The position numbers and the translations under genes are program-made. This document shows positions 33,886 through 41,635 of a stretch of DNA of 64,000 bases, piece by piece. The stretch is from Mesorhizobium sp. AR07 (GTDB taxonomy: Bacteria; Pseudomonadota; Alphaproteobacteria; Rhizobiales; Rhizobiaceae): assembly GCF_024746815.1 (NCBI RefSeq), contig NZ_CP080525.1:806001-870000 (forward strand). The letters run 5' to 3'. Under the pieces are notes generated by a model. It was not told where the DNA came from. It did not search any database and saw only the letters and a program-made list of their open reading frames with translations. The stretch's first letter is position 1. Each line of letters opens with the position of its first letter.

Positions 33886-35070
33886 ATGGCAGCGGCAAGC
33901 AATTGTCCGGCGATGCACAACGCACTTGCCGCCCTCCTTTCGGCCGCCCTGGTCGCCTCGCACTCGACTGCGCTCACCGCAGCCGATGCCGATGGTGAAA
34001 AATGGGTGCAGTTGGTGCCGGCCGGCACGTTCTCCGGTCGCAATGGTCAAGGTCCTTGGACCACCGGCGACAAGGCGTCGATGGAAACGATCGTCGCCAA
34101 TACCCGTCAGTTGGCCGGCTCGACCGAGCCCGTCATCGACTATGACCATCAGGCTGTCTTCGCGGCCGTGCCTGGCGTCGGCGGCAGGGCGCCAGCTGCC
34201 GGCTGGATCAAGGAGTTCAAGGTTCGAGACGACGGCATCTGGGGCCGCGTCAAATGGACCGCTTCGGCTGCATCCGCGATCAAGGCGGAAGAGTACCGCT
34301 ATCTCTCGCCGGTCTTCTTCCACGAAAAGACCACCGGCCGGGTGCTCGCCATCCGCATGGCCGGACTGACCAACACGCCAAACCTCGACCTGGTCGCGGT
34401 CGCGGCGAGTGCATTTTTTCCCCTCAACAACCAAACCGGAGACAGCATGGACAAGATCCTTGCGGCCCTTAATCTTGCCAAGGGCACGAACGAAGACGGT
34501 GTCGTTGCCGCAATCAACGCGCACCTGACCAGCAGCACGGCGATTGCCAGGGCCGCTGGCCTCACCGAGACGGCCAAGCCGGAAGAGATCCTGGCTGCGG
34601 TCAATTCGATCGTCACCGACCGCACCAAGTTCGCCCAGGCCGCCGGCCTGGCGGCGACGGCCAAGGCCGACGAGATCGTCACGGCCGTTCAGTCGGCGAT
34701 CGCTGGCAAGGTCGACCCGACGAAGTTCGTGCCGATCGCTGCGGTGACCGAACTGCAGACCCGGCTGAACAAGCTGGAAAGCACGGTCGGCGACGACAAG
34801 GCCGAGGAAGCCGTCAACAGTGCCATGAAGGCGGGCAAGCTGATCCCGGCGCTGAAGGAGTGGGGTTTGTCCCTGTTCAAAGCCGATCCGACCAAATTCG
34901 AGACGTTTGTCGGCTCGGCGCCGGTCCTGACCGACCCGCAGCTCAAGACGCCCAAGAAGGGCGAAACCGCCGAGGCGCTCGATGAAGCGCAGCTCGCCAT
35001 CTGCTCGGCCCTGGGCATTTCCCCGGCCGAGTATCGGAAAACGATTGCCGCTGAACAGGAGGCACGCTGA
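33886..35070 (+). CDS. Phage protease with C-terminal scaffold domain (Mu gpI/Z-like)
   Basis: 394 residues. The first 185 residues form the Mu gpI-type head maturation protease: EKWVQLVPAGTFSGRNGQGPW, VIDYDHQAVFA, GGRAPAAGWIKEF and EYRYLSPVFF. The C-terminal half is a helical Ala/Lys-rich scaffold-like region with LQTRLNKLESTVGDDKA (coiled coil). The start is uncertain: ATG 33886 or ATG 33913 (MHNALAALLSAA); neither has a good Shine-Dalgarno. Confidence 0.87.
   Translation: MAAASNCPAMHNALAALLSAALVASHSTALTAADADGEKWVQLVPAGTFSGRNGQGPWTTGDKASMETIVANTRQLAGSTEPVIDYDHQAVFAAVPGVGGRAPAAGWIKEFKVRDDGIWGRVKWTASAASAIKAEEYRYLSPVFFHEKTTGRVLAIRMAGLTNTPNLDLVAVAASAFFPLNNQTGDSMDKILAALNLAKGTNEDGVVAAINAHLTSSTAIARAAGLTETAKPEEILAAVNSIVTDRTKFAQAAGLAATAKADEIVTAVQSAIAGKVDPTKFVPIAAVTELQTRLNKLESTVGDDKAEEAVNSAMKAGKLIPALKEWGLSLFKADPTKFETFVGSAPVLTDPQLKTPKKGETAEALDEAQLAICSALGISPAEYRKTIAAEQEAR
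34447..35070 (+). CDS. Internal in-frame start giving a scaffold protein (gpZ-like)
   Basis: ATG 34447 lies in frame in the protease gene, preceded by CGGAGACAGC, a good Shine-Dalgarno. It would produce a 207-residue scaffold (MDKILAALNLAKG onwards) lacking the protease domain. Mu makes protein Z the same way from gene I. Confidence 0.65.
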   Translation: MDKILAALNLAKGTNEDGVVAAINAHLTSSTAIARAAGLTETAKPEEILAAVNSIVTDRTKFAQAAGLAATAKADEIVTAVQSAIAGKVDPTKFVPIAAVTELQTRLNKLESTVGDDKAEEAVNSAMKAGKLIPALKEWGLSLFKADPTKFETFVGSAPVLTDPQLKTPKKGETAEALDEAQLAICSALGISPAEYRKTIAAEQEAR

Positions 35071-35480
35071 TGGCTGCGCTTACAAAGGGCCGCAACACGC
35101 TGGAGCGCTCCGGTAACATTTCCGAGCCGCCGGTCAAGGGCGCGACCAAGATCTACGCCGGAGGCCTGACCGCCATCGACGGTTCGGGCCGCGCGGTCCC
35201 GATGACGACGGCCGTCGGCCTGGTCGGTCTCGGCCGGGCCGAACAGAGCGTCGACAATTCGGCCGGCGCTGATGGCGACAAAAACGTGCGCGTCGGGCGC
35301 GGCATCTACCAGTTCGCCAACTCCTCGGCTGGCGATCTGATCACCCGCAATGACATCGGCGCCACCTGCCACGGCATCGACGATCAGACGGTGGCCAAGA
35401 CCAACGGCACGAACACCCGTTCGCCTGCCGGAAAAATCCACGACGTGGACGCCAACGGCGTCTGGGTCAAGTTCAACTAG
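35070..35480 (+). CDS. Capsid decoration protein
   Basis: 136 residues, overlapping the protease stop by one base. Beta-rich and Gly/Ala-rich: GATKIYAGGLTAIDGSGRAVPM and VRVGRGIYQFANS resemble head-decoration or DUF2190-type proteins between protease and major capsid genes. Likely a trimeric spike on the capsid. Confidence 0.7.
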   Translation: MAALTKGRNTLERSGNISEPPVKGATKIYAGGLTAIDGSGRAVPMTTAVGLVGLGRAEQSVDNSAGADGDKNVRVGRGIYQFANSSAGDLITRNDIGATCHGIDDQTVAKTNGTNTRSPAGKIHDVDANGVWVKFN

Positions 35481-35488
35481 GGGTCACC

Positions 35489-36382
35489 ATGAAGATCAAC
35501 TCCGCCTCCCTCGACGCCCTGCGCGTCGGCTTTAAAACCACCTTCCAAGCGAGCCTGGGCGCTGCTGCATCACAGCAAGCTCGCGTCGCAATGAAGGTGA
35601 CTTCTACCGCCAAGTCGGAAAAATACGGCTGGCTGGCCAACATTCCCGGCATCCGGGAGTGGATCGGCGATCGTCTCGTCCAGAACCTCGGCGAGTACGA
35701 CTACGAGATCAAGAACCGGCCGTTCGAGCAAACGATCGGCGTCGACCGCGACGACATCGATGACGACACTCTCGGCACTTATGGCCCGCTGTTCCAGATG
35801 ATGGGCGACAACGTCGGGTTATTCCCCGACACGTTGGTCTGGCCTCTGCTGAAGGCCGGCTTCTCTACCAACTGTTTTGACGGTCAATTCTTCTTCGACA
35901 CCGACCATCCCGTCATCCAGGCCGATGGCTCGACAGCAACGGTCGCCAACACCGATGGTGGCGCCGGAACGCCCTGGTATCTGTTGTGCACCAAGAAGCC
36001 GATCAAGCCGATCATCTACCAGGAGCGCAAGCCTTTCGACTTCGTGTCGAAGGACAAGCCGACCGATGACAACGTCTTCAACCAGAAGAAATTCCTCTAC
36101 GGCGTCGACGGTCGAGCAAATGTCGGCTTCGGCCTCTGGCAGCTCGGTTGGGGCTCGAAGCAAACCTTGAATGCCGCGAACTACGCAATCGCCAGGGCGG
36201 CGATCGCCAGCTTCCGGGCTGACTATGGCCAGCCTCTTGGCCTCATTCCTGATCTTCTCGTCGTCCCTCCTACACTGGAGGGCGCCGGCAAGGCCGTCTT
36301 GTCCTCACAACTGGTCAATGGCGGCGAAACCAACCCGTGGGCAGGCACGGCCGAGTTGCTGATGGTTCCCTGGCTGGCCTGA
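35489..36382 (+). CDS. Major capsid protein (Mu gpT-like)
   Basis: 297 residues of the Mu gpT/HK97-fold family: LRVGFKTTFQASLG at the N-terminus, KYGWLANIPGIREWIGDRLVQNL, YEIKNRPFEQTIGVDRDDIDDDT and DGQFFFDTDHPV. This forms the icosahedral head shell. GGGGTCACC upstream of the ATG provides a weak ribosome-binding site. Confidence 0.92.
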   Translation: MKINSASLDALRVGFKTTFQASLGAAASQQARVAMKVTSTAKSEKYGWLANIPGIREWIGDRLVQNLGEYDYEIKNRPFEQTIGVDRDDIDDDTLGTYGPLFQMMGDNVGLFPDTLVWPLLKAGFSTNCFDGQFFFDTDHPVIQADGSTATVANTDGGAGTPWYLLCTKKPIKPIIYQERKPFDFVSKDKPTDDNVFNQKKFLYGVDGRANVGFGLWQLGWGSKQTLNAANYAIARAAIASFRADYGQPLGLIPDLLVVPPTLEGAGKAVLSSQLVNGGETNPWAGTAELLMVPWLA

Positions 36383-36405
36383 TCAAAGAGCCCAAATCCC
36401 CCAAG

Positions 36406-36469
36406 CCCGCCGGCCACGAGCCGGCGGGTCTTTCGGAAGCAGCTGGACGCTGGCTGCTTCCGAAAGACC
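36406..36469 (+). terminator. Double hairpin after the major capsid gene
   Basis: First stem CCCGCCGG / CCGGCGGG (36406-36428), then a perfect 17-bp inverted repeat (36427-36443 with 36453-36469, arms beginning GGTCTTTCGG), loop TGGACGCTG. No T-run follows the second stem, so it may be a processing or attenuation site that gives more capsid than downstream products, not a full terminator. Confidence 0.65.
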
Positions 36470-36487
36470 CGAAGAGAGGACTGAAGC

Positions 36488-36859
36488 ATGAGAACCCCGA
36501 AAACCGCGCGCATCAACCCCGAGAGCGACGACCAGGGCGTAGCCGGCGATCTGGCCGGCTACGCAGGCCTGCATCGTCTCCTGGCGGTGGCTGCTGCTCA
36601 ACTCGCCGATAGCACCCTCGACCCACAGGAGGCCCTGAAAGCCAAGTTCCCAAACCTGCTGGCCGCGCTTGAGAAGGCGCACGCTGATGGTGTGCCTGAG
36701 CCAACGGGTCTCCGCGTTGTCGCGATGCGGGAAGGTTTCTGGCGCGGTGGCATCGCGCACTCGCGCGCTCCCGCCGTCCATGCCTTTGAGCATTTCACGT
36801 CAGCCGAGCAGCTGGAACAGATCTTTGGCGAGTCCTTGCTGGTCGTGGAGCTGATCTGA
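36488..36859 (+). CDS. Hypothetical head-tail region protein
   Basis: 123 residues, first gene after the capsid hairpin. AGAGAGGA precedes the ATG. Segments: YAGLHRLLAVAAAQLADS, FPNLLAALEKAHADG, then VVAMREGFWRGGIAHSRAPA. The plan is similar to the small protein found between T and gp36 in Mu-like phages. Function unknown. Confidence 0.6.
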   Translation: MRTPKTARINPESDDQGVAGDLAGYAGLHRLLAVAAAQLADSTLDPQEALKAKFPNLLAALEKAHADGVPEPTGLRVVAMREGFWRGGIAHSRAPAVHAFEHFTSAEQLEQIFGESLLVVELI

Positions 36860-36863
36860 CCTG

Positions 36864-37295
36864 ATGAGCTACGCCGTCAAACAGGATCTGATCGACCGGT
36901 TCGGCGAAAAGGAGCTGCGGGAGCTGACCGACCGCACCAACCGGCCGCCGACGACGATCGACGACACGGTGGTCGGCCGCGCCCTGGCTGACGCCACGGC
37001 CCTGATCGACGGCTATGTCGCCAAGAAGTACAGCCTGCCGCTGGTGACCGTGCCGGACATCCTGGTGAAGATGGCTGCGGATATCGCGCGCTACTATCTG
37101 CATGGCAAAGCCGCCGACAAGGACAGCCCGGTCACCGCCGCCTACAACCAGGCTGTCGCCTGGCTGAAGGATGTCGCCAAGGGCCTGGTCGAGCTCGATG
37201 ACGGCGGCGAGACGCCGGAGCCGGCCGGCGGCGGTGGCATCAAGACCAGCGCGCCGAACCGCGAGTTCACCCGCAACAGCCTCAGGGGTTTCTGA
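36864..37295 (+). CDS. DUF1320 head-tail connector (Mu gp36-like)
   Basis: 143 residues: MSYAVKQDLIDRFGEKELRELTDRTN at the start, ALADATALIDGYVAKKYSLPL, then ADIARYYLHG. This is the classic DUF1320 signature. In Mu it forms part of the head completion/neck. The C-terminal Gly-rich loop (GGGGIKTSAPNREF) is usual. Confidence 0.88.
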   Translation: MSYAVKQDLIDRFGEKELRELTDRTNRPPTTIDDTVVGRALADATALIDGYVAKKYSLPLVTVPDILVKMAADIARYYLHGKAADKDSPVTAAYNQAVAWLKDVAKGLVELDDGGETPEPAGGGGIKTSAPNREFTRNSLRGF

Positions 37296-37870
37296 TGGCT
37301 GACGGGATCAAGCTCGTTCTCAACGATAAGCGGGTCCTCGCTCGGCTCGACCAGCTCGCGCGCGCCGCCGAAAATCCGGCAGGCGCCATGGAGGCGATCG
37401 GCCTCTACATGGTCGGCGCCACACAGCGACGGTTTCAGCGCGAGACCGGGCCTGACGGGCAGAAATGGCAGCGGCTGTCGGCGCGCACCGCCAATCGCCG
37501 TGTCGGCCGCTCCCAGCGTGGCTATGGGCACATCCTGCGGCTCAATCTGCGGCTCTACTCAAGCATCGCCTACTTGGCCGATCCTGATCGCGTCGAGATC
37601 GGCACCAACATGGCCTATGCGGCTGCGCATCAGCTCGGCGCCGAAATCAAGATCCCGGCGCGCGAGCAGGACATCCACCTGGGCGACACCAATCGCGGCA
37701 AGCGGTTCGTCAAGGCGTCGCGCAAGCGCAAGCAGACCCTGCGCGTGAAGATCGGCGGCCACACCATCACCATCCCGGCGCGGCCCTATCTCGGCGTCGA
37801 TACGGAAGACCAGGCCGAGATCCTCGCTATCGCCGAAGACTTCCTGCGGACGGAGGCCGGCGAGCAATGA
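37295..37870 (+). CDS. Phage virion morphogenesis protein (gpG-like)
   Basis: 191 residues, TGATG overlap with the previous gene. Family features: PAGAMEAIGLYMVGATQRRFQRETGPDGQKWQRLS, then NMAYAAAHQLG and RPYLGVDTEDQAEIL. Completes the head-tail joint; Mu G and P2 gpS are relatives. A 20-residue basic insertion (RGKRFVKASRKRKQTLRVK) is seen before the C-terminus. Confidence 0.87.
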   Translation: MADGIKLVLNDKRVLARLDQLARAAENPAGAMEAIGLYMVGATQRRFQRETGPDGQKWQRLSARTANRRVGRSQRGYGHILRLNLRLYSSIAYLADPDRVEIGTNMAYAAAHQLGAEIKIPAREQDIHLGDTNRGKRFVKASRKRKQTLRVKIGGHTITIPARPYLGVDTEDQAEILAIAEDFLRTEAGEQ

Positions 37871-38301
37871 GCCTGGTCTCTGAACTGATCGCGAGACTAA
37901 AGCCCGGTGGTGGCGAGGATGCCTTCGCGCTCGTCGAAGGCGCGACCGAGTTCGCGGCGATCGACAGCGTTCCGACCGCGATGCCGGCGGCCTACGTCAT
38001 GACGCTCCGCGAAGCATCCGACGCAAACAGCCGCGCCACCGGCCGGGTGTTGCAGCGGTTGGAGGCCGACATCGCCGTCGTGATCATCACCAGCAACCTG
38101 TCCGACGTTCCCGGCAGTGCCGTCTCGTCCGACGTCGAGGATCTCAAGGCCTGGGTGCGCGGGCGCCTGGTCGGATACGAGGCGCCGAGTTCCGCAGATC
38201 CGATCGAACACGTCTCGGGCGAACTGCTCAAAACCAAGAATGGCACCGTCTGGTTCGAAGACGTCTTTGGTGCCGCCAGCTACCTCACGGAGAACAGTTG
38301 A
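37867..38301 (+). CDS. Tail terminator / tail completion protein (gp37-like)
   Basis: 144 residues overlapping the G gene by 4 bases. MSLVSELIARLKPGG start, FAAIDSVPTAMPAAYVM and a predicted beta sheet with DIAVVIITSNLSD. This matches the gp37 family tail terminator found before the tail tube protein. It would cap the growing tail and join it to the head. Confidence 0.75.
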   Translation: MSLVSELIARLKPGGGEDAFALVEGATEFAAIDSVPTAMPAAYVMTLREASDANSRATGRVLQRLEADIAVVIITSNLSDVPGSAVSSDVEDLKAWVRGRLVGYEAPSSADPIEHVSGELLKTKNGTVWFEDVFGAASYLTENS

Positions 38302-38302
38302 A

Positions 38303-38488
38303 ATGGCGCAGATCACGACGCCGCTCGCGGGCGGCAGCTACATCCGAAACAAGGACGGCAGCCTGAAACAGGTCGCCGGTACCGAGCCGGCGGCCGCGCC
38401 GGCTGCGGCCGTCGAAGCCGCGGTCGTTTCGGCGCAAACCACCGAAGCCAGTGAGGTCGTCACCGACCCGTCCAAGAAGGGGAAATAA
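38303..38488 (+). CDS. Small tail protein (DUF2635/gp38-like)
   Basis: 61 residues: MAQITTPLAGGSYIRNKDGSL, then Ala/Val/Glu-rich tail ending SKKGK. Small proteins of this kind sit before the sheath or tube gene in Mu-like phages. It follows the terminator gene by one base. Confidence 0.6.
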   Translation: MAQITTPLAGGSYIRNKDGSLKQVAGTEPAAAPAAAVEAAVVSAQTTEASEVVTDPSKKGK

Positions 38489-38491
38489 CCG

Positions 38492-39424
38492 ATGCCGGAG
38501 GATTTCCGTCGTTTCAAGAAACTCGCCGCCTTGCTCAAGATGGAGACGGTGGAAGGCACGGACGCGACCCCCACCGGGCTCGCCAACTTCATCCAGCTTA
38601 GCGACGTGACCTTCACGCCAATGGCCGGCGATGAAGAAGCCCGCAACCTCATGCAGCCGAAACTTGGCCACCAGGGCGTCTATCTGACAGGCAACTACAT
38701 CCAGGCTCAGTTCTCGGTCGAGATGGCCGGCTCCGGCGTCCTGGGCACTCCGCCAGCCTGGGGGCCGCTGCTTCGCTCATGCGGCTTCGCTGAGACGATC
38801 ACTGTCGCCACAGACGTTCAATACGACCTGGTGCATGACAATTTCGAGAGCAGCACGTTGTACTGGAACGAGGACAAGGTGAGGCACATTGCTCTCGGCG
38901 TGCGCGGTACGGCCACTCTAAGCTTCATACCGAAGAAGATCCCGCGCTTTCAATTCACTTTGAAAGGGCTCGAAGGCACCATCACCGATACAGCTCTTCC
39001 TACGGTCGACAGGTCTATGTGGATCGATGCGGTTCCGGTCTCTAAGGCAGTCACGACCATGTCACTACATGGCTGGCCGGCAGTCTCCGAGAGCCTGAAC
39101 CTCGACTTGGCCAACCAGGTGGTTCCGCGTCACCTGATCGGCAAGGAAAACGTGGCGATCACCGACCGGCAGGCCACGGGCACTACTGTTGTCGAAGCAA
39201 AGACGCTGGCGACCATCAACTGGTTTGCCATTGCCAAGGCCCACACCAAAGGCCCGTTGGCGCTTACGCATGGAAATGTCGTCGGCAACCGCGTCGGGGT
39301 CACCGCCGACGCCATCCAGATCGGCCGGCCTGCATCCGGCCAGACCGACAACATCCGCAACTACTCACTGCCGCTGATGGTCACCAGCCTCGGTTCGAAC
39401 GAGCTGAAGATCACCGTCACTTGA
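38492..39424 (+). CDS. Tail tube protein
   Basis: 310 residues. Start MPEDFRRFKKLAALLKMETVEGTDATPTG, TFTPMAGDEEARNLMQPKLGHQ and a beta-rich core ending SNELKITVT fit the long tail-tube protein of siphovirus-type Mu-like phages such as B3 and RcapMu. No sheath gene is found nearby, so the tail is flexible and non-contractile. Confidence 0.82.
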   Translation: MPEDFRRFKKLAALLKMETVEGTDATPTGLANFIQLSDVTFTPMAGDEEARNLMQPKLGHQGVYLTGNYIQAQFSVEMAGSGVLGTPPAWGPLLRSCGFAETITVATDVQYDLVHDNFESSTLYWNEDKVRHIALGVRGTATLSFIPKKIPRFQFTLKGLEGTITDTALPTVDRSMWIDAVPVSKAVTTMSLHGWPAVSESLNLDLANQVVPRHLIGKENVAITDRQATGTTVVEAKTLATINWFAIAKAHTKGPLALTHGNVVGNRVGVTADAIQIGRPASGQTDNIRNYSLPLMVTSLGSNELKITVT

Positions 39425-39475
39425 AGGCGGTTTGAGCCGCCTTTCAACGCCCTTTGAAGCTTAGGAAAACGTGCC

Positions 39476-39850
39476 ATGAAATTCGTACCGACCGCTGAAT
39501 ACACCTACTGGTGGCCGATCAAGGTCAAGATGCCACATCCAGACAAGTCGGGCCTGTGGATCACTGAAACGTTCGAGATGCAGTTCGCCTCCGTGACCTC
39601 GGACGAGGCGGGACGTATCCGGAAAGAACTCGCCGAGTTGAGGGGCGACGAGCGCACCAGCCATGAGCATGATCAGTTGCTCAACGCTTGCCGCGATTGG
39701 CGCGGCGTCGTCGATGACGACAAGAAGGCGATCGCCTTCGACCGCGAACTCCTGGTCACCATGCTGAAGGCCGGCCCCTGGTACCGCCAGGGCATTTATG
39801 AGTGCTACGGCAACTCCCTCATCAGCGACGCGGCACGAACGGGAAACTGA
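39476..39850 (+). CDS. Tail assembly chaperone G-like
   Basis: 124 residues. KFVPTAEYTYWWPIKVKMP and FEMQFASVTSDEAGRI resemble the gpG-type tail chaperone. Its stop codon TGA (39848-39850) directly follows a slippery GGGAAAC, and a second open frame continues in the -1 phase. The chaperone coats the tape measure before tube polymerisation. Confidence 0.8.
   Translation: MKFVPTAEYTYWWPIKVKMPHPDKSGLWITETFEMQFASVTSDEAGRIRKELAELRGDERTSHEHDQLLNACRDWRGVVDDDKKAIAFDRELLVTMLKAGPWYRQGIYECYGNSLISDAARTGN
39841..39847 (+). other. Programmed -1 frameshift site GGGAAAC
   Basis: G_GGA_AAC in the zero frame, directly before the UGA stop. The sequence matches the X_XXY_YYZ rule; lambda G/T uses GGGAAAG. Slippage gives GGG AAA CTG and enters the downstream reading frame. 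Confidence 0.8.
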
Positions 39851-40254
39851 AAGAGGCCGCGCGCGCCTGGGCACTGTCGAGAACCGGCCAGACCGATCCG
39901 ACAGCGCCATCGCGGCCCGATCACCAGGTGCGGATGGATGCGGAGGCGCTGGGCGTTCCAGCCGAGAGCCTGCCCGAGGCCGCAAACGACGAAGAGATCG
40001 ACGTGTTCAACGTTTGGGACATCAACATGCCGGTAGTGCGGTTGTTTCTCGACTGCGAGACGCAATGGCGGGTGGTCGCGCGTGGCATGGTCGGCATCCT
40101 TCACTATGTCGGCATCGACTATGCCTCGGCGTCGGCTCTCCTCGAGGCGCGTTCGCGCAGCGAGCAGCGCAAGCATCCGGCGCGATGGATCTTCCGGGAT
40201 CTCCGTGAAATGGAGCGCGCCGCTATCCCGATCTTGAACGAGGCCGGCCTGTGA
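39847..40254 (+). CDS. Frameshift extension of the tail chaperone (GT fusion, T part)
   Basis: 135 codons open in the -1 frame from the GGGAAAC site. The fused GT protein would be about 259 residues. The segment LKEAARAWALSRTGQ through IDYASASALLEARSRSEQRKHPARWIFRDLREMERA is helical. An ATG at 39802 in this frame lacks a ribosome-binding site, so independent initiation is less likely than frameshifting. The last codons overlap the tape-measure start (GTG 40251). Confidence 0.75.
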   Translation: MKEAARAWALSRTGQTDPTAPSRPDHQVRMDAEALGVPAESLPEAANDEEIDVFNVWDINMPVVRLFLDCETQWRVVARGMVGILHYVGIDYASASALLEARSRSEQRKHPARWIFRDLREMERAAIPILNEAGL

Positions 40255-41630
40255 CGCTGAACCTCGCCCTGGTCATTTCCGGCGAAGCCTCGGGCGCAAA
40301 GCGCGCCTCGGCCGAGACGGCGGCCGGCGTCCGCGAAGTCGGCGTCGAGGCCGGCCGCTCGGCCGCCGCCATCACGGCCGCCAATGACCAGGCTATCGCG
40401 TCGTCGCGACGGGTGACCGAAGCGCTGGTTGGGCAGACGGCGGCTCAGCGGCAGCTGCAGGCCGGCGTCGAACGGATGATCTCGGCGGGCACGCCGACCG
40501 ACGATGCGAGCTATCGCCAGCGCGCGGCCGATATCGCGGCCTACGGCAACAGTCTCGACGCATTGCGAGGGCGCTTCAATCCGCTCTTTGCCGCGTCGAA
40601 GCAGTATGAAGCCGAGCTGAATGACCTCAACGACGCGCACCGCCTCGGCGCGTTCACCAGCGTCAAGGAATATGACCTCGCACTGGAAGGCCTGAATTCC
40701 CGCTACACAATGCTCGCCCAAGGGCACGCGCGGACAGTTGGCGGGCTCGGAAGTGTCGGCGGTGCCGCGCAACTGACATCCTTCCAACTGTTGAACCTGT
40801 CACGCCAGGGCAACGACGTCGTCACCATGTGGCTGCTCGGCGCTCCGGCCATGCAGATCTTCGCCTCGCAGGCCGGCCAGGTCTACGATGCGCTTGAGAG
40901 CGGCCCCAGGGGCCTGAAGGGCTCGCTGGCCGGCATCGTCACCGGAGTTAGGTCAGCCGCCACCGCTTTGGGCAGCTTCATGCTGACGCCCCAGGGAATA
41001 GCCGTGGCGGCGGGTGCTGCTGTCGTGGCGGGCGTCACAACCTACATTCTTTCGACGAAGCAGCAGGTGAAGAGCCTCGACGATCTCCTGACACAGCACG
41101 CGGACGTGCTGCGCGGCATCGGCGATATCTACGAGAGCATCGGCCAGAAGGCCAAGGATGCGTTTTCGGGCGAGAGCGTGAACGGCCTTCGACTGCTTTC
41201 GTCGTCGACACAGGCGGGTCTTCAGATCCAGATCGCCAACCAGACCCAAGCAGCAATGGGCGACCTTGGTCGGTTCATCAATCCCGGTAAAAGCGCTGGC
41301 GGCTTCTTTGCGGCGAGCGGCGAGTTTAAGGAATTCGCCGATGAGATCGCCTATCTGAGAAAAACGGCAAGGGACGGTACGCCGGACATCGTCGGTTTTA
41401 TCAAGAGGGTGGAGGACAAGTGGGCGCTCGATGCCAACAATGCCGCTCTCACCGTCAGCGCCGGCAAGCTGAAGGAGTTGTTCAAAGATGCCGACGCGGC
41501 TGCCCGAGCGCTTCAGCAGCTCAAGATCATCCAGGACGAACTGGCGAGAAATGTCGGACCGGGCAACATTCCCCTTCGCAGAGGCAATCTGTCGACCGAG
41601 GATATGGGATCGTACGATCTATCATGTTGA
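40251..41630 (+). pseudogene. Tape-measure protein, N-terminal part (interrupted)
   Basis: The first 453 codons of the tape measure from a GTG start overlapping the GT stop. LNLALVISGEASGAKRASAETAAG begins a helical tape-measure domain; VTMWLLGAPAMQIFASQAGQV and a hydrophobic segment (GIAVAAGAAVVAGVTTYIL) follow. From codon 454 the true sequence is replaced by the recombinase element, which adds a few foreign codons and a TGA. The C-terminal part resumes at 44079 in the same phase. Confidence 0.9.
41608..41619. repeat. Left attachment core of the recombinase element
   Basis: GATCGTACGATC is a perfect 12-bp palindrome containing the shared octamer TCGTACGA (41610-41617). The same octamer recurs at 44079-44086 in the same codon phase of the tape-measure gene. 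Confidence 0.85.
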
Positions 41631-41635
41631 TACCC

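Noticed and set aside
39798..40208. Third forward frame over the tail chaperone region
   Set aside because: It is out of phase with both chaperone frames and has no domain.
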